Shown here piece after piece: positions 11,257-21,000 of a DNA stretch of 64,000 nucleotides. The stretch is taken from assembly GCF_000315625.1 (NCBI RefSeq), contig NW_005434528.1, positions 40,843 to 104,842 of the forward strand, written 5' to 3'. This stretch comes from Guillardia theta CCMP2712 (lineage: Eukaryota; Cryptophyceae; Pyrenomonadales; Geminigeraceae). The position numbers and the translations under genes are program-made. Each line of letters starts with the position of its first letter. Position 1 is the first letter of the stretch. The notes below the pieces were generated by a model. The model was not told the origin of the DNA. It searched no databases and was given only the letters and a program-made list of their open reading frames with translations.

Positions 11257-13206
11257 GCAGGGCCTGTTGGGGGGTCACGCCGCGTCTGCTGAGCGGCAGG
11301 GCTGACCTCATGGGCATGCAGATGCGCCATGAGCTGACCGACCTGCCTGTCTCTGCATCCCTCTCGCAACAGGGGCAACCACGCCGTGCCTATTCTAGTG
11401 TTCCCCCCCTTTCACCAGGCTTTCATTATCCACCCCACCCCTATTTTCATCACGAGCCTCTTAACCGACCAGGGCGGTCCCCCTCGTGCATTTTTCTTGC
11501 TCATCCAGTCCCATAGCCACACTGCCGGGCCCGGGGGCCGCCGCACGCCGCAAGGCTCAGTACAAGCGGCGAAGTTGCGAGCCTGAGTTTACCGTACTGT
11601 TACTGAACCTCATGGAGCCCGGCCGGGCCCTGGTGGGGGCCGCCGGCCGGGCAGTGCGCCGCCGGCAGTGCGGCAGCGGCGCAGTGCCCGGCGCACGGGC
11701 CCGCCGGGCCGGGGCGCCCGGCCGGCCCGGGCCGGGCCGGGTCCAGGCCGTGGGGTCAGACCGCCGCAAGTTTCGACAGAACAAAGATAGTCACTGTCAC
11801 TGAGTCGGACTCGGTTGTCTCTTTACTCAAAGTTGAAGTTAAAGATCAGTACGAGGATCGGACATCATGATGACCCTAACGCTCTGTCCGATCGCCGCGG
11901 CACACTGTGGCGACAGCCCGGCCTGGGCCAAACGGCGCGGCGCGGCGAGGAGAGAAAAGACAGCGAGAACCAAACCCAAGTTCACTTAACTGTAGTAGTT
12001 GCTGCGTCAGTGCAGGACAATTCCCGGGCCAGCGGCTATGCCACTGAGTGCGGCGATGAGTCGCTGTGGCCGCCACCGAAGGAATGAGACGCATACCTAC
12101 CGGAATGCGCGGCCCCGCGATGATCATTCATGGCAGCGAAGGACAGGGAGGCCTTGAGTGAAAGAAAGATACTGGACTCCAGTGCGTTTGCAACTGGCAA
12201 GTCGGACGGTCGGCGGATCACCTGAGATCGGACCGTGTCGGACACCGATAGTCTTGCGGCGCCGCGAGGGCGCGAGAGGCCATCCAGCGCTGCCGTTTCG
12301 TTGTTCGCCGAGCACTGCGGCAATAGTCGGAGTATTGCGGTCAGTGATGGAACGTATGCCAGCCGTGCCAGTCAGATAGCGCCGAGTTAACAAAAACTCT
12401 CCTGTAAACCAAGACGACTTACGTGTCAAGGCGGCTCATGTAGCGTGTGGGATGAAGAGGGGGCTTTCCTAGCCGTCTTGCTAAGGTCCTCACATGTCTG
12501 GATGCTTGGGTTTCACATCCTAGAATACAGTCTATCTCTCATGTGCTCCTCAATTCTGGTTTTGTGTGCCGCTGCCGGATTAAATTCGGTCTTGAGCAAA
12601 AACTGTCTTGTTACAACTAAGGTCGATGTGATGTCTGCGTGACTTTGGACTAGTACAAGTCTAACAAACTTGTATTCCGTCAGTCAGTGCTGACAGTGAG
12701 CCCGGGGAGGCCCGGAGGCCCAGGGGCCCCCGTGGAGGAAGGCCCTGAGGCGGCGAGGCTGAGCGGCCAGCAGCGGTCGGCCACAATTATGTAACCTAGA
12801 ACCCCTGCTCTTGACCCCAGAAGTTGCGCATGAGAAGGGGGTGGAGTGAGCAGTAGATTGAGTAAAGTAGATTACCCGTCCGAAACTAATCAACATCCTG
12901 GGTGCGAGCAGGACAAGAGGAGGAGGGTACCGTGCGGTCAGGCAAGGGGAGGAAGCAGAGAGAGCTGGAGGGAGATAAGGCTGAGTCACATCATCAGCAT
13001 CATCAAGATTGATCCTCAGACGTGCAGGACGTGAAAGGCTCTCTGCCGCTTTTCAATTGAAGCAAGCGCCTGAGGTCAAGGGGGTTCATTGAAGTTGAAT
13101 TGACCACAGCCTGCATTATTGTCCTCCTGACTTGCACGCTCCCCCATGCTCAAGGGCTGCTGAGCGGGAGACTTCATATGTGCCGGATCAGTCGGTTCTC
13201 TCTCAT
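11257..13206. other. Intergenic region with GC-rich tracts and dispersed repeats
   Basis: 11525-11760 is a GC-rich CCG/GGCC tract. 11824-11858 carries the ACTCAAAGTT-type motif. 12345-12650 is a repeat matching 14925-15170 in inverted orientation. 12700-12760 is a second GC-rich block. 12980-13206 is the 5' flank of the gene at 13207. No reading frame here looked like a gene. Confidence 0.6.
12345..12650 (+). repeat. Dispersed repeat, left inverted arm
   Basis: It contains in order CCGTGCCAGTCAGATAG, GAGTTAACAAAA, CTTGGGTTTCACATCCTAG, ACAGTCTATCTCT and GAGCAAAAACTGTCTTGTTA. The reverse complement of 14925-15170 shows the same blocks in the same order with indels. A third, more diverged copy is at about 51840-51960 (minus). 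Confidence 0.75.
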
Positions 13207-14682
13207 ATGAGGTCTCAGAAGCCTCGTGCTCAGAGCAGGACGGGGAGGAAGAGGCGATGTTTGGTTCCAACGTGTTTCTGCCTCCTCCTCTTTCAGGGGA
13301 TACTCACGACCGTCATCTTGAAGCAAATGCTTCATCTTGACAGGTCATCGCCGAGGAGAGCCCTGCAACGCTGGATAAAAGATCCTTTCAATGCTGTGAT
13401 GACGCGCATGTCCAAATCTCACCACAGAGCCCAGGGACAGGGAACTCCCAAGAACAGCTCTTACTTGAACGAGACTTATGCGCTTCACTACGGGTTGGGA
13501 CAGTTCCGAGATCCAGCAAGGATCGAGTTCCAGCTGGTGACCTCAGAGGACGATCCCGATCAAAGTATCGTGATCGCCTTTCACAACGCGCAATCTCACG
13601 TCCTGGAGACTCTACCCACTGTGCTCAACATGTCCTGCGGGTCTACTGAGCTCCTCCTGGTGCTGGACGCCTGCACTGACTCGACGCAAGAGATGATCCT
13701 GGGGCTCATCAACAGCAGCAGCTTCCAAGAAACCACCATCTTCACGCGGGTCCTTCTTGTCGTACAGCCGACGCCAGTGTGGGAGACTTCGTCGGAGAAC
13801 ATCGGATACAGGTTATCACGGGCCACTAAGGCGATCATCTCTGTTCAGGCCGACATGCTCGTGCAGGAAGTTTGTTTCAACCTTGCGATGTACATCCCCC
13901 TCCGAGTCTTCAACGATGTCTTTGCCGTGTCGGCCCGTTGCGCCCATGGGAACTCTAGAGCAGGAAGATGCGGGGTTAAGTATAACGATCCTTTGCCAGT
14001 CCACCAGCATTGCGATGCCAAGAAGTCTCTTGCTGTGAGAGGAACATGCAACCGAGGACCGCTTCTGTGGCATGCGCCCTCCCTGCGGCAGCTCGGGTTT
14101 CTTGATGAGGACGGGTTCTACCAAGGAGACGACGATCACGACCTCATAGCAAGAGCATACAGCAAGTTGCGCATGGTAGCTGGGTACTACTTCGTTGACA
14201 CCTACGGGCCCATGCGATGGGGAGCTACTCGCAACCCTGCTCCTCTGTCACCCCCAGCCCTTGCCTACCGGGACATGAGGCTTGCAGCAAGGAGGAGGAG
14301 AGCCCCCGTCAGATATCCGCGGGTCTCTCAAACTCGCTTGATGCTCTTCCTCAAAGTCATCTTCCTTCCAGTATGGACAGACGTCTGGGAGCAGACGGCA
14401 GACTTTGTGAGCGAGTTTCAGTCGAACCGCAGCATCGCCCTCGTTGCCATCGACTTTGGACTGGAAAGAGTCTGGCACAGGAGGATCGCAGGCTATGAGA
14501 AGATCCTAACGGTCGTGAGGGATGACAGAGGCAGGGTCTCCGACTGCAGGCTCTTGCTTCACTACCTCACGAGGTGGAAGTACGTGGTGTCAGCTGGAGA
14601 GTTTTTCATGCTGTGTCCTCATTCGACTAACGCGACTAGGAGCGACCCTCTGCTCAGACTGCCAGGATCTGCTGCTTGCTAG
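13207..14682 (+). CDS. GT2-like glycosyltransferase, type II membrane protein
   Basis: 491 codons from the first in-frame ATG (13207); the frame is open further upstream without an ATG. Residues ~18-40 (CLVPTCFCLLLFQGILTTVI) form a signal anchor after a basic start. The catalytic part opens with QSIVIAFHNAQSHVLETL and LLLVLDACTDSTQEMI, the first strands of a GT-A fold of family-2 type. IISVQADMLVQ follows in the DxD position. GFLDEDGFYQGDDDHDLI resembles the acceptor/catalytic loop with acidic residues. The rest has several N-x-S/T sites. Acceptor and donor sugars are unknown. It is divergently placed relative to the sulfotransferase at 9883-11256 and flanked on both sides by the same dispersed repeat in inverted orientation. 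GT2-type assignment rests on motif order, not alignment. Confidence 0.75.
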   Translation: MRSQKPRAQSRTGRKRRCLVPTCFCLLLFQGILTTVILKQMLHLDRSSPRRALQRWIKDPFNAVMTRMSKSHHRAQGQGTPKNSSYLNETYALHYGLGQFRDPARIEFQLVTSEDDPDQSIVIAFHNAQSHVLETLPTVLNMSCGSTELLLVLDACTDSTQEMILGLINSSSFQETTIFTRVLLVVQPTPVWETSSENIGYRLSRATKAIISVQADMLVQEVCFNLAMYIPLRVFNDVFAVSARCAHGNSRAGRCGVKYNDPLPVHQHCDAKKSLAVRGTCNRGPLLWHAPSLRQLGFLDEDGFYQGDDDHDLIARAYSKLRMVAGYYFVDTYGPMRWGATRNPAPLSPPALAYRDMRLAARRRRAPVRYPRVSQTRLMLFLKVIFLPVWTDVWEQTADFVSEFQSNRSIALVAIDFGLERVWHRRIAGYEKILTVVRDDRGRVSDCRLLLHYLTRWKYVVSAGEFFMLCPHSTNATRSDPLLRLPGSAAC

Positions 14683-14924
14683 ATCAGGCCATGACTCAGT
14701 GACTATTTTCCAAGTTCTGTTTGCTGAAACATCCTGCACAGTCAGCCGCGCTCTAGCTGGCACTATCAAGTAAATTTCCAGCCCCTCTGTCACCGTAGTA
14801 GCCTCCCGGTACGTTTGCACCCGGTCACCTGCCATGCCCCGGGTCCGACACAGTACTACAGCCCGCAGTCTCCGCCCATGCCCCCGCAACCTGACTGAGC
14901 ACAAGTAACTTAAAGTTATCATAG

Positions 14925-15170
14925 TATGCAGATCGGACATCAATCCGACCTTTGTAACAAGACAGTTTTTGCTCAATACCGAGTTTAATGCACACGCAAC
15001 CAGAATTAAGAGATAGACTGTATGCTAGGATGTGAAACCCAAGCAGCAAGTAGGCCCCGGCGTCGCCTTGGTTTACCGCATAGTACAGGACTCCGCGCGC
15101 GGAGAGTTTTGTTAACTCGGCGGCTATCTGACTGGCACGGCGGCTGGCATGCGATCCGTCAACCCCCCCC
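14925..15170 (-). repeat. Dispersed repeat, right inverted arm
   Basis: Read on the minus strand it repeats the blocks of 12345-12650 (for example TTGGGTTTCACATCCTAG, ACAGTCTATCTCT, GAGCAAAAACTGTCTTGTTA). A GC-rich stretch (15160-15290) follows. The remainder of 14683-15371 holds no recognisable gene. Confidence 0.75.
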
Positions 15171-15371
15171 CCCCGGGGCGGCCTTGACAGATGGCCCGGC
15201 GCCACGAGCCTCCGAGTCCGGCGAGCCCGGCGGTCAGGGTTCACGCCGCGGCCCCGGACCGGGAGCGACTCAGTCACTCAGTGGCAGCCGCATCCGATTC
15301 ACAGGCCTGGTTTGCCGGATACAATCCTGTGAAAGTAAGTTTTCCTTGAGATTACGAGGCAAGCAGCCGCC

Positions 15372-15441
15372 ATGGTGGAGGCGGCGAGGAAGAACTTCGA
15401 GTCGCTCATGGCGGAGATAAGCTCGGACGAGGTTCGTGTTT

Positions 15442-15536
<95 letters not shown>

Positions 15537-16569
15537 TCTGCTCCTGCTCCTGCTCCTGCTCTCTGCTCCTGCTCTCTTCTCCTGCTCTCTGCTCCTGCTC
15601 TCTTTTCCTGCTGCTGCTCCCTGCTCCCTGCTCCTGCTCTCTTCTCCTTGCTCTCTTCTCCTTGCTCCTGCTCTCTTTTCCTGCTCTCTTTTCCTGCTCC
15701 CTGCTCCCTGCTCCTCCGCAACATCCACTTTCATTTTCATCTTCCTCTCTCTCCGCTTCCTCCTTACCCAACACATGCTTACTTGAGCTTCTTTCTCCTC
15801 TCTGGCTCACTGGTTGAATTGGCAGGAGGCTCCAGTGACCAAGCAGGAGGAAAAGAAAGAGGAGCAGCAAAGTCCTCCTCCACCGCCCTCCACAGAGACG
15901 AAGAAAGATGAGGAGAAGGAGGAGGAGGAGGAGGAGGAGGAGCCTGCAGGTTTCAAGTATGCAGCGAGCGGCAAGGGGAAGAAAGGGCGCCAGCAGAAGA
16001 GGAAGGAGGCGAAGGCGGCGATGGAGAAGAAGCGGCAAGAGGAGGCGAAGGAGTCGATGAAGGGCTGGGTGGACCCGAGAGAGGAGGAGGACAAGAGCAT
16101 AGCGAAGCTGCTCGAGCCGCTGGGCATGCGAGTAAGGGACATCAAGCCCGACGGGAACTGCCTCTACCGCGCGCTCGCGGACCAGTGCCGAGAGCATCGG
16201 GACTCTCTCCCGGAGCAGCTGGGGAAGGAGGTGGAGAAGTGGGGGGGAGGAGATGAGGATGGTTACCGCAGCCTCCGCCGGGTGGCCGCAAACTTCCTGA
16301 GGTCGCACCAGGCAGAGTTCGAGGGGTTCGTGGAGGAAGCGGACTTCTCTTCGTACGCGCGGCAGGTGGAGGAGACGGCAGAGTGGGGAGGAGACATCGA
16401 GCTCATGGCGCTTGCTCGTGCCCTGCATGCCAACATTCACGTGTACAGCGCGAGGATGGACGAGCAGACCTTCAGTCCCTTCTCCCCCTCCTCCGTCCAC
16501 CTCCGGCTCTCCTTCCACCAGCACGCATACAGCCTGGGGGCTCACTACAACTCCGTCGTCCCTGCTTGA
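15372..16569 (+). CDS. OTUD6B: OTU-family deubiquitinase, OTUD6B-like
   Basis: Two exons, 15372-15431 and 15826-16569, encode 267 residues. The donor is GAG|GTTCGT and the acceptor GGCAG|GAG. A charged, Glu/Lys-rich coiled-coil-like N-terminal half (~20-105) precedes the OTU domain. Catalytic residues are visible: Asp129 and Cys132 in KPDGNCLYRA, AEWGGDIELMALA, and His260 in GAHYNSV near the C-terminus, the same order and spacing as OTUD6 proteins. OTU enzymes cleave ubiquitin chains; OTUD6B of animals associates with translation and proteasome assembly, a role not testable here. The intron is 394 nt, far longer than others in the window, because of CTCCTG repeat growth. Confidence 0.9.
15438..15720 (+). 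repeat. (CTCCTG)n microsatellite in OTU-gene intron
   Basis: About 16 near-perfect CTCCTG hexamers (about 15438-15535) are followed by degenerating copies of CTCTCTGCTCCTG-type units to about 15720. It lies entirely within the intron 15432-15825. Apparent poly-Leu frames, and a long Gln/Glu/Arg frame on the other strand, are repeat artefacts. Confidence 0.95.
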
Positions 16570-17750
16570 ACCGTCACTGCCGCCGACACTGGTGGTGGTG
16601 GTGGTGGTGGTAGTGTTGGTCTGGCTGTGTTCAAGCTTGTGGAGCTGGACGGGAAAGAGGATGATACGATCAGAGTAAGAAGATTGAAACGTAGATCCCC
16701 TGTGATTCCCATGCTCGCCCCCTCCTCCTCCTCCTCCTCTTCCTCTTCGCTCTCCCCTCCTCTTCCTCTTCACTGTCCTCATCCTCCTAGCCCGTTCCCC
16801 TCAAACCTTGTCTCCTCCCCTCACTGTACTTACCTCCTCATCCAACTTCTCTGCCACCGGATCCTCTCTCTCCTCGTTGCTTCGTCACAGTGAATATTGG
16901 TGAGGAGGAGAGGAAAATTCTGCAGCTTGGAAGCAGGAGAGCAGGGAAGTAGGACGAGCAAGAGAAGTGAGGAAGAGAATTGGTGTGTAGAGAGGCAGGA
17001 CGGAGGAGTTGAAGGATGGAATGGAAGAAACCGACGATGATGAGTGTGTGGTGGAAGGAGAGGAGGAGGAGGAGGAGGAGGAGGAGAGGTCAGAATGAGC
17101 GAGAGATTGGATGATCAGGGGAGGAAGGAGGGAGTCAAGGATAAGGATAAGGACAATTAGAAGGAGGAGGCGGGGGAGGGGGAGGGGGAGGGGGAGGGGG
17201 CCTTGTTTTTATTATGACCAACTTTCGTCTCCATATTTTGAAATCGCAAGATGTGCCGGGAGCATAAGCACTAGCGCAATTAGAAGCAAGGACAGCTGCA
17301 GAGTGTGGAATGCGAGGAGAGGAGAGGAGGGGAGAGGACAGGGAGGAAGGGAGGACAGCAAAGTGCCGTCGCCTGCTCCTGCTCCACTTCCCGATCTTGG
17401 CTCCATCCGTCTCAAACCATGGCCTCTGCGTCCTAATCCAGCTCGGTATCCCACGGGGCAAACTGCGAGTGATCCACAACTTCCTCCCCCTGTACTGCGC
17501 CCCTGACTCCGTCGTAGGCAGATGCGTGATCGGTGCCGGGATTCTCATTGGGGGGGCTCGTCGCCCCAGACAAGCACATCCTTCCCCTCTTTCTCATTCC
17601 GCTCGAGGAGCCCGGCTCTCCCCCGGGGAGACGAAGGCTCCTCCAGTGGGAAGGGCGAAGAGGGGAAGGATGTGCTTGTCTTGGGAGGAGGACACCCGCT
17701 ATCACGATCTCAGCCCGGATCACTGCAGGCTCGAAAGGAGGAGTGACGGC
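16570..17750. other. Purine/pyrimidine-biased intergenic region and unresolved 3' flank
   Basis: The region holds TCC-rich (16720-16760) and GGA/GGGGGA-rich (17060-17200) tracts after the OTU gene. 17430-17723 on the minus strand has an open frame that could include 3' exons of the CCAR1-like gene, but no motif confirms it. 17564-17690 is an inverted repeat. Confidence 0.5.
17564..17690. repeat. Imperfect inverted repeat beside assembly gap
   Basis: The left arm contains AGACAAGCACATCCTTCCCC (17568-17587). The right arm contains its complement, GGGGAAGGATGTGCTTGTCT (17662-17681). Pairing continues imperfectly towards CTCGAGGAG / CTCCTCCAG on the inner side. The loop is about 30 bases. Confidence 0.85.
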
Positions 17751-17992
17751 NNNNNNNNNNNNNNNNNNNNNNNNNNNNNNNNNNNNNNNNNNNNNNNNNN
17801 NNNNNNNNNNNNNNNNNNNNNNNNNNNNNNNNNNNNNNNNNNNNNNNNNNNNNNNNNNNNNNNNNNNNNNNNNNNNNNNNNNNNNNNNNNNNNNNNNNNN
17901 NNNNNNNNNNNNNNNNNNNNNNNNNNNNNNNNNNNNNNNNNNNNNNNNNNNNNNNNNNNNNNNNNNNNNNNNNNNNNNNNNNNNNNNNNNNN
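17751..17992. other. Assembly gap (242 N)
   Basis: A run of undetermined bases. It interrupts the 3' part of the CCAR1-like gene. Flanks are GGAGGGAGGGAGG on one side and the inverted repeat on the other. Confidence 1.
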
Positions 17993-18013
17993 GGAGGGAG
18001 GGAGGAGGTCGAC

Positions 18014-21000
18014 CTGTCTGCTGGAGAAGTTGAGGCCCAAGTTGTGGATCATCACCTCAGCGTCGTCTGGCCTGACGTACCTGCTGCCCGTCAGCTGCTG
18101 CCCCACCTTACCAGCTCAGCTCACTCGGCAAAACCCTTGTCGAAATACTCCCAGGCGTTGCGCAGGGAATGGTCGACGACCTGCGGGAGGAGGAGCGGAA
18201 TAAGAGCGAGGAAAGATGGAGATTTGGAGAGAAGAGGGAGGCAAAGGAGGAGCACAAGGCAAGGCAGGGCAGGGAAGGGGAAGAGGAGAGGAGATAATGT
18301 GAGTAGAGGCGATGGAAAGTTTGGCAAAGAGGGGAGGAGAGCCGAAGGGAGGAGGGGAAGGAAGGAGGAGATGGAGGTAATTCCAGACCTCTTCCGTGCG
18401 GTATTGCTCTTCAGCTTCGACTTCCTGCGATGAGAAGTTCAGCCAGCAGTTGCTTGGTTCACGAGGAGGAAGACGAGGAGGAGGAATGCAAGGGAGGAGG
18501 ATGTGGTGGTGACGGAGATATGATTGTTCGATGAAGAGGATGGGAGAGAGGGAGGGCAGGAGGAGGAGAAAGAGGAGGAGGAGGAGGAGGAGGAGAAAGA
18601 GGAGGAGGAGGAGGAGGAGGAGGAGTAAGAGATCTGCACGGAGGAACGAACGAGGGATGACTGGAATCTGCTTCACCTGCTTGTCTATCACTTCGAACTC
18701 TTCGCCGCAGGGCTCTGGCTCCTCTTTGACCGCCTCCTCCGCCTCTTGTCCACCTGGGCCTCCGTCCTGACCTGTCCTGCTGACCTTCTGCGGGGGATCG
18801 CTGGAGTCCTCCTCCTCCAGCTTCCTCTTCATACCGACCTGCTCCTGCATCTTCGCCACGTTCTCCCTCGCGCGGTCTTGGATGTCCTTGAGGATTCTCG
18901 AGGCGAACATGTGCTCCAGCATCTCGTGGAAGAACTCCGCAAACAGCGATACCTGCGGGGAGTTAGTCGCGCGACTACGCAGCTTAGGGGGGGGGGGGGG
19001 TGTGGGCAGGTCGCGTCTCTCACCTCAAAGTTCTTCTCCAGCACATCGTCCAGGTTGTAGTCCAGCAGGCCGTCCAGGGAGATCAGACTCGCCTTGATCT
19101 GCCCCTTCCCGTCTCCTCCCTCCTCCCACTTGGGCCGCACGAGGATGCAAGGCTCCTCAGGGAAATCGAGCTTGATGGGTTCAGGAGGAGGAGGCCCCTT
19201 CACCTCCTCCTTCACCCCGTGCCCTCCTCCTCCTTCCTGCTCCGTCTTCACCTCCCCAGTGCTCGTTGCAAGCTGGCCTGAGGCGTCCGCGTCCTGCTGG
19301 ACCCCAGAGGATGTTGCCGGAACCACCGACTCAAGCTTCACCTCAGCAGATTTGCCGTCGCCGGGCTGGCCGGCCTCATTGATATTCCCAGCTCCTGCTG
19401 GTGTTTTGCGATCTCCTGTGGAGATACTCTCAGCAGCCGCGGCTTCAGCTTCTGCCGCCTGTTGATAAGATCAGGAATGTCCCAGCTCTCCTCCTGCTGC
19501 CGGTGAAGGTGAACAATTTCTCACCTTGGCTGCGGCTGCGGCTGCGGCTGCGGCTGCGGCAAGCTAAAGAGAAGTCAGAACGATGCGATGATGAGCGCGA
19601 GAAAGCAATGGAGGGAAAGAAGAGGTAGGAAAACCAACGAGGAGGAGCAGGAGGAGGAGGAGGAGAAGGAGGAGGAGAAAGAGGAGGTGGAGGAGGAGGA
19701 GGAGGAGGAATACAGTGTTGGAGGTTGGGTAAGGGGGACATCAAGTGGTTTGCAGGTAAAAGAATTGGTCTGACCTTGGCTGCCTCAGCAGCAGCAGCAG
19801 CAGCAGCAGCTCGCTTGATCTCTGCCTCCTTTGCAGCACGACGACGTTCCTCCATGTCCTTCTCCCATGCCGCATGGGCTGCGAAACAAGCTAATGAGGA
19901 ACAGAGGGCCATGGAGGAGAGGAGGAGGAGGATGATGCTAAGTGACGGAATGGTGAAAGGAGAAGAAGAAGGGGACAAGGAGAAGATAGAAGGAGATAGA
20001 AGTCGAGAGGAGAGCGACGAAAGGAGATAGCAGAGTCACAGGAGGCAAGTGGGAGTAGAAGAGAAAAGCGGAGGAGGAGGAGCAAGGGAGAGGCTGTTGA
20101 CCTTTGGAGTTGAGTTCATCCTCGAGGTTCGAAATACTCGAGGTGAATTGCTCGCGGTCGGGCATAGCTCCCTCGAGCTCTGGGAGGAAGATAATCGTAT
20201 GCTCCTCCTGCTCGGGATACCACTGGCCCTTGTACCTGAGAAGAGAGATAGGAAAGAGGAACAGCAGATCGAAGGAGAGTAGAGAGAAAAGAGGGTAGAT
20301 GGACGAGGAGGGTGAGAAAGACGAGAGAAAGAGAGAGATAGAGGGCATGTCAACGAGGGCCGCAAACATCGCACAAAAATCTACATCTCAGCTGGCCGGT
20401 TGTACTGGATCTCCATGAACCGATGCCACTTCTTGACCCCGCTGAGGTCCACGTCGATCGTCTCCTTGACGCAGCGGATGGCCGTGCGGATCAAGGCCTC
20501 GGTGTCGGGGCCAGTAGACCCTCCTCCATCCTTCTCCTCCATCCACATGCCCCCCATGCAGAACAGCCCATGCTTCTGGCTCTTCACGCACAGGAACTTG
20601 ATCATCTTGCCCAGGTGCGCCTTGGAAGTCCCACCTGCCTCCCACCAGAGGTCGGGCAGCCCTTGCAGCAGCATCACCTTCGCGTTGTACTTGACGGTGA
20701 ACTGATGAGGAGGAGCTTTGGACGGCTCTGCCAGCCTGCGGAAAAGGTGCTGATCCTTCTTAGCTCCGCAGAAGAACCTCGTCTTTGAAACCAGTGGCAG
20801 CTCCCCACCTTTTCCGAACTCCCCTTCGGGCCACAGGCACAGGGCCCTGCTGAAGTCTTGCGCGACATGGAGGCGAGGGTACCGCAGGCGCAGCTGCTGG
20901 TAGTCACGATGGACAGTGGAGAAGGGGAAAGGAGCGATCTTGAGCAGGTATCTTCCCTTCTCCGGTGTCAATCCTCCCTTGGATGAATCTGCCTTGACAT

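Noticed and set aside
15372-15911. Single-exon poly-Leu reading of the OTU gene start
   Set aside because: The Leu run is the CTCCTG intron; clean donor and acceptor restore the OTUD6-like frame.
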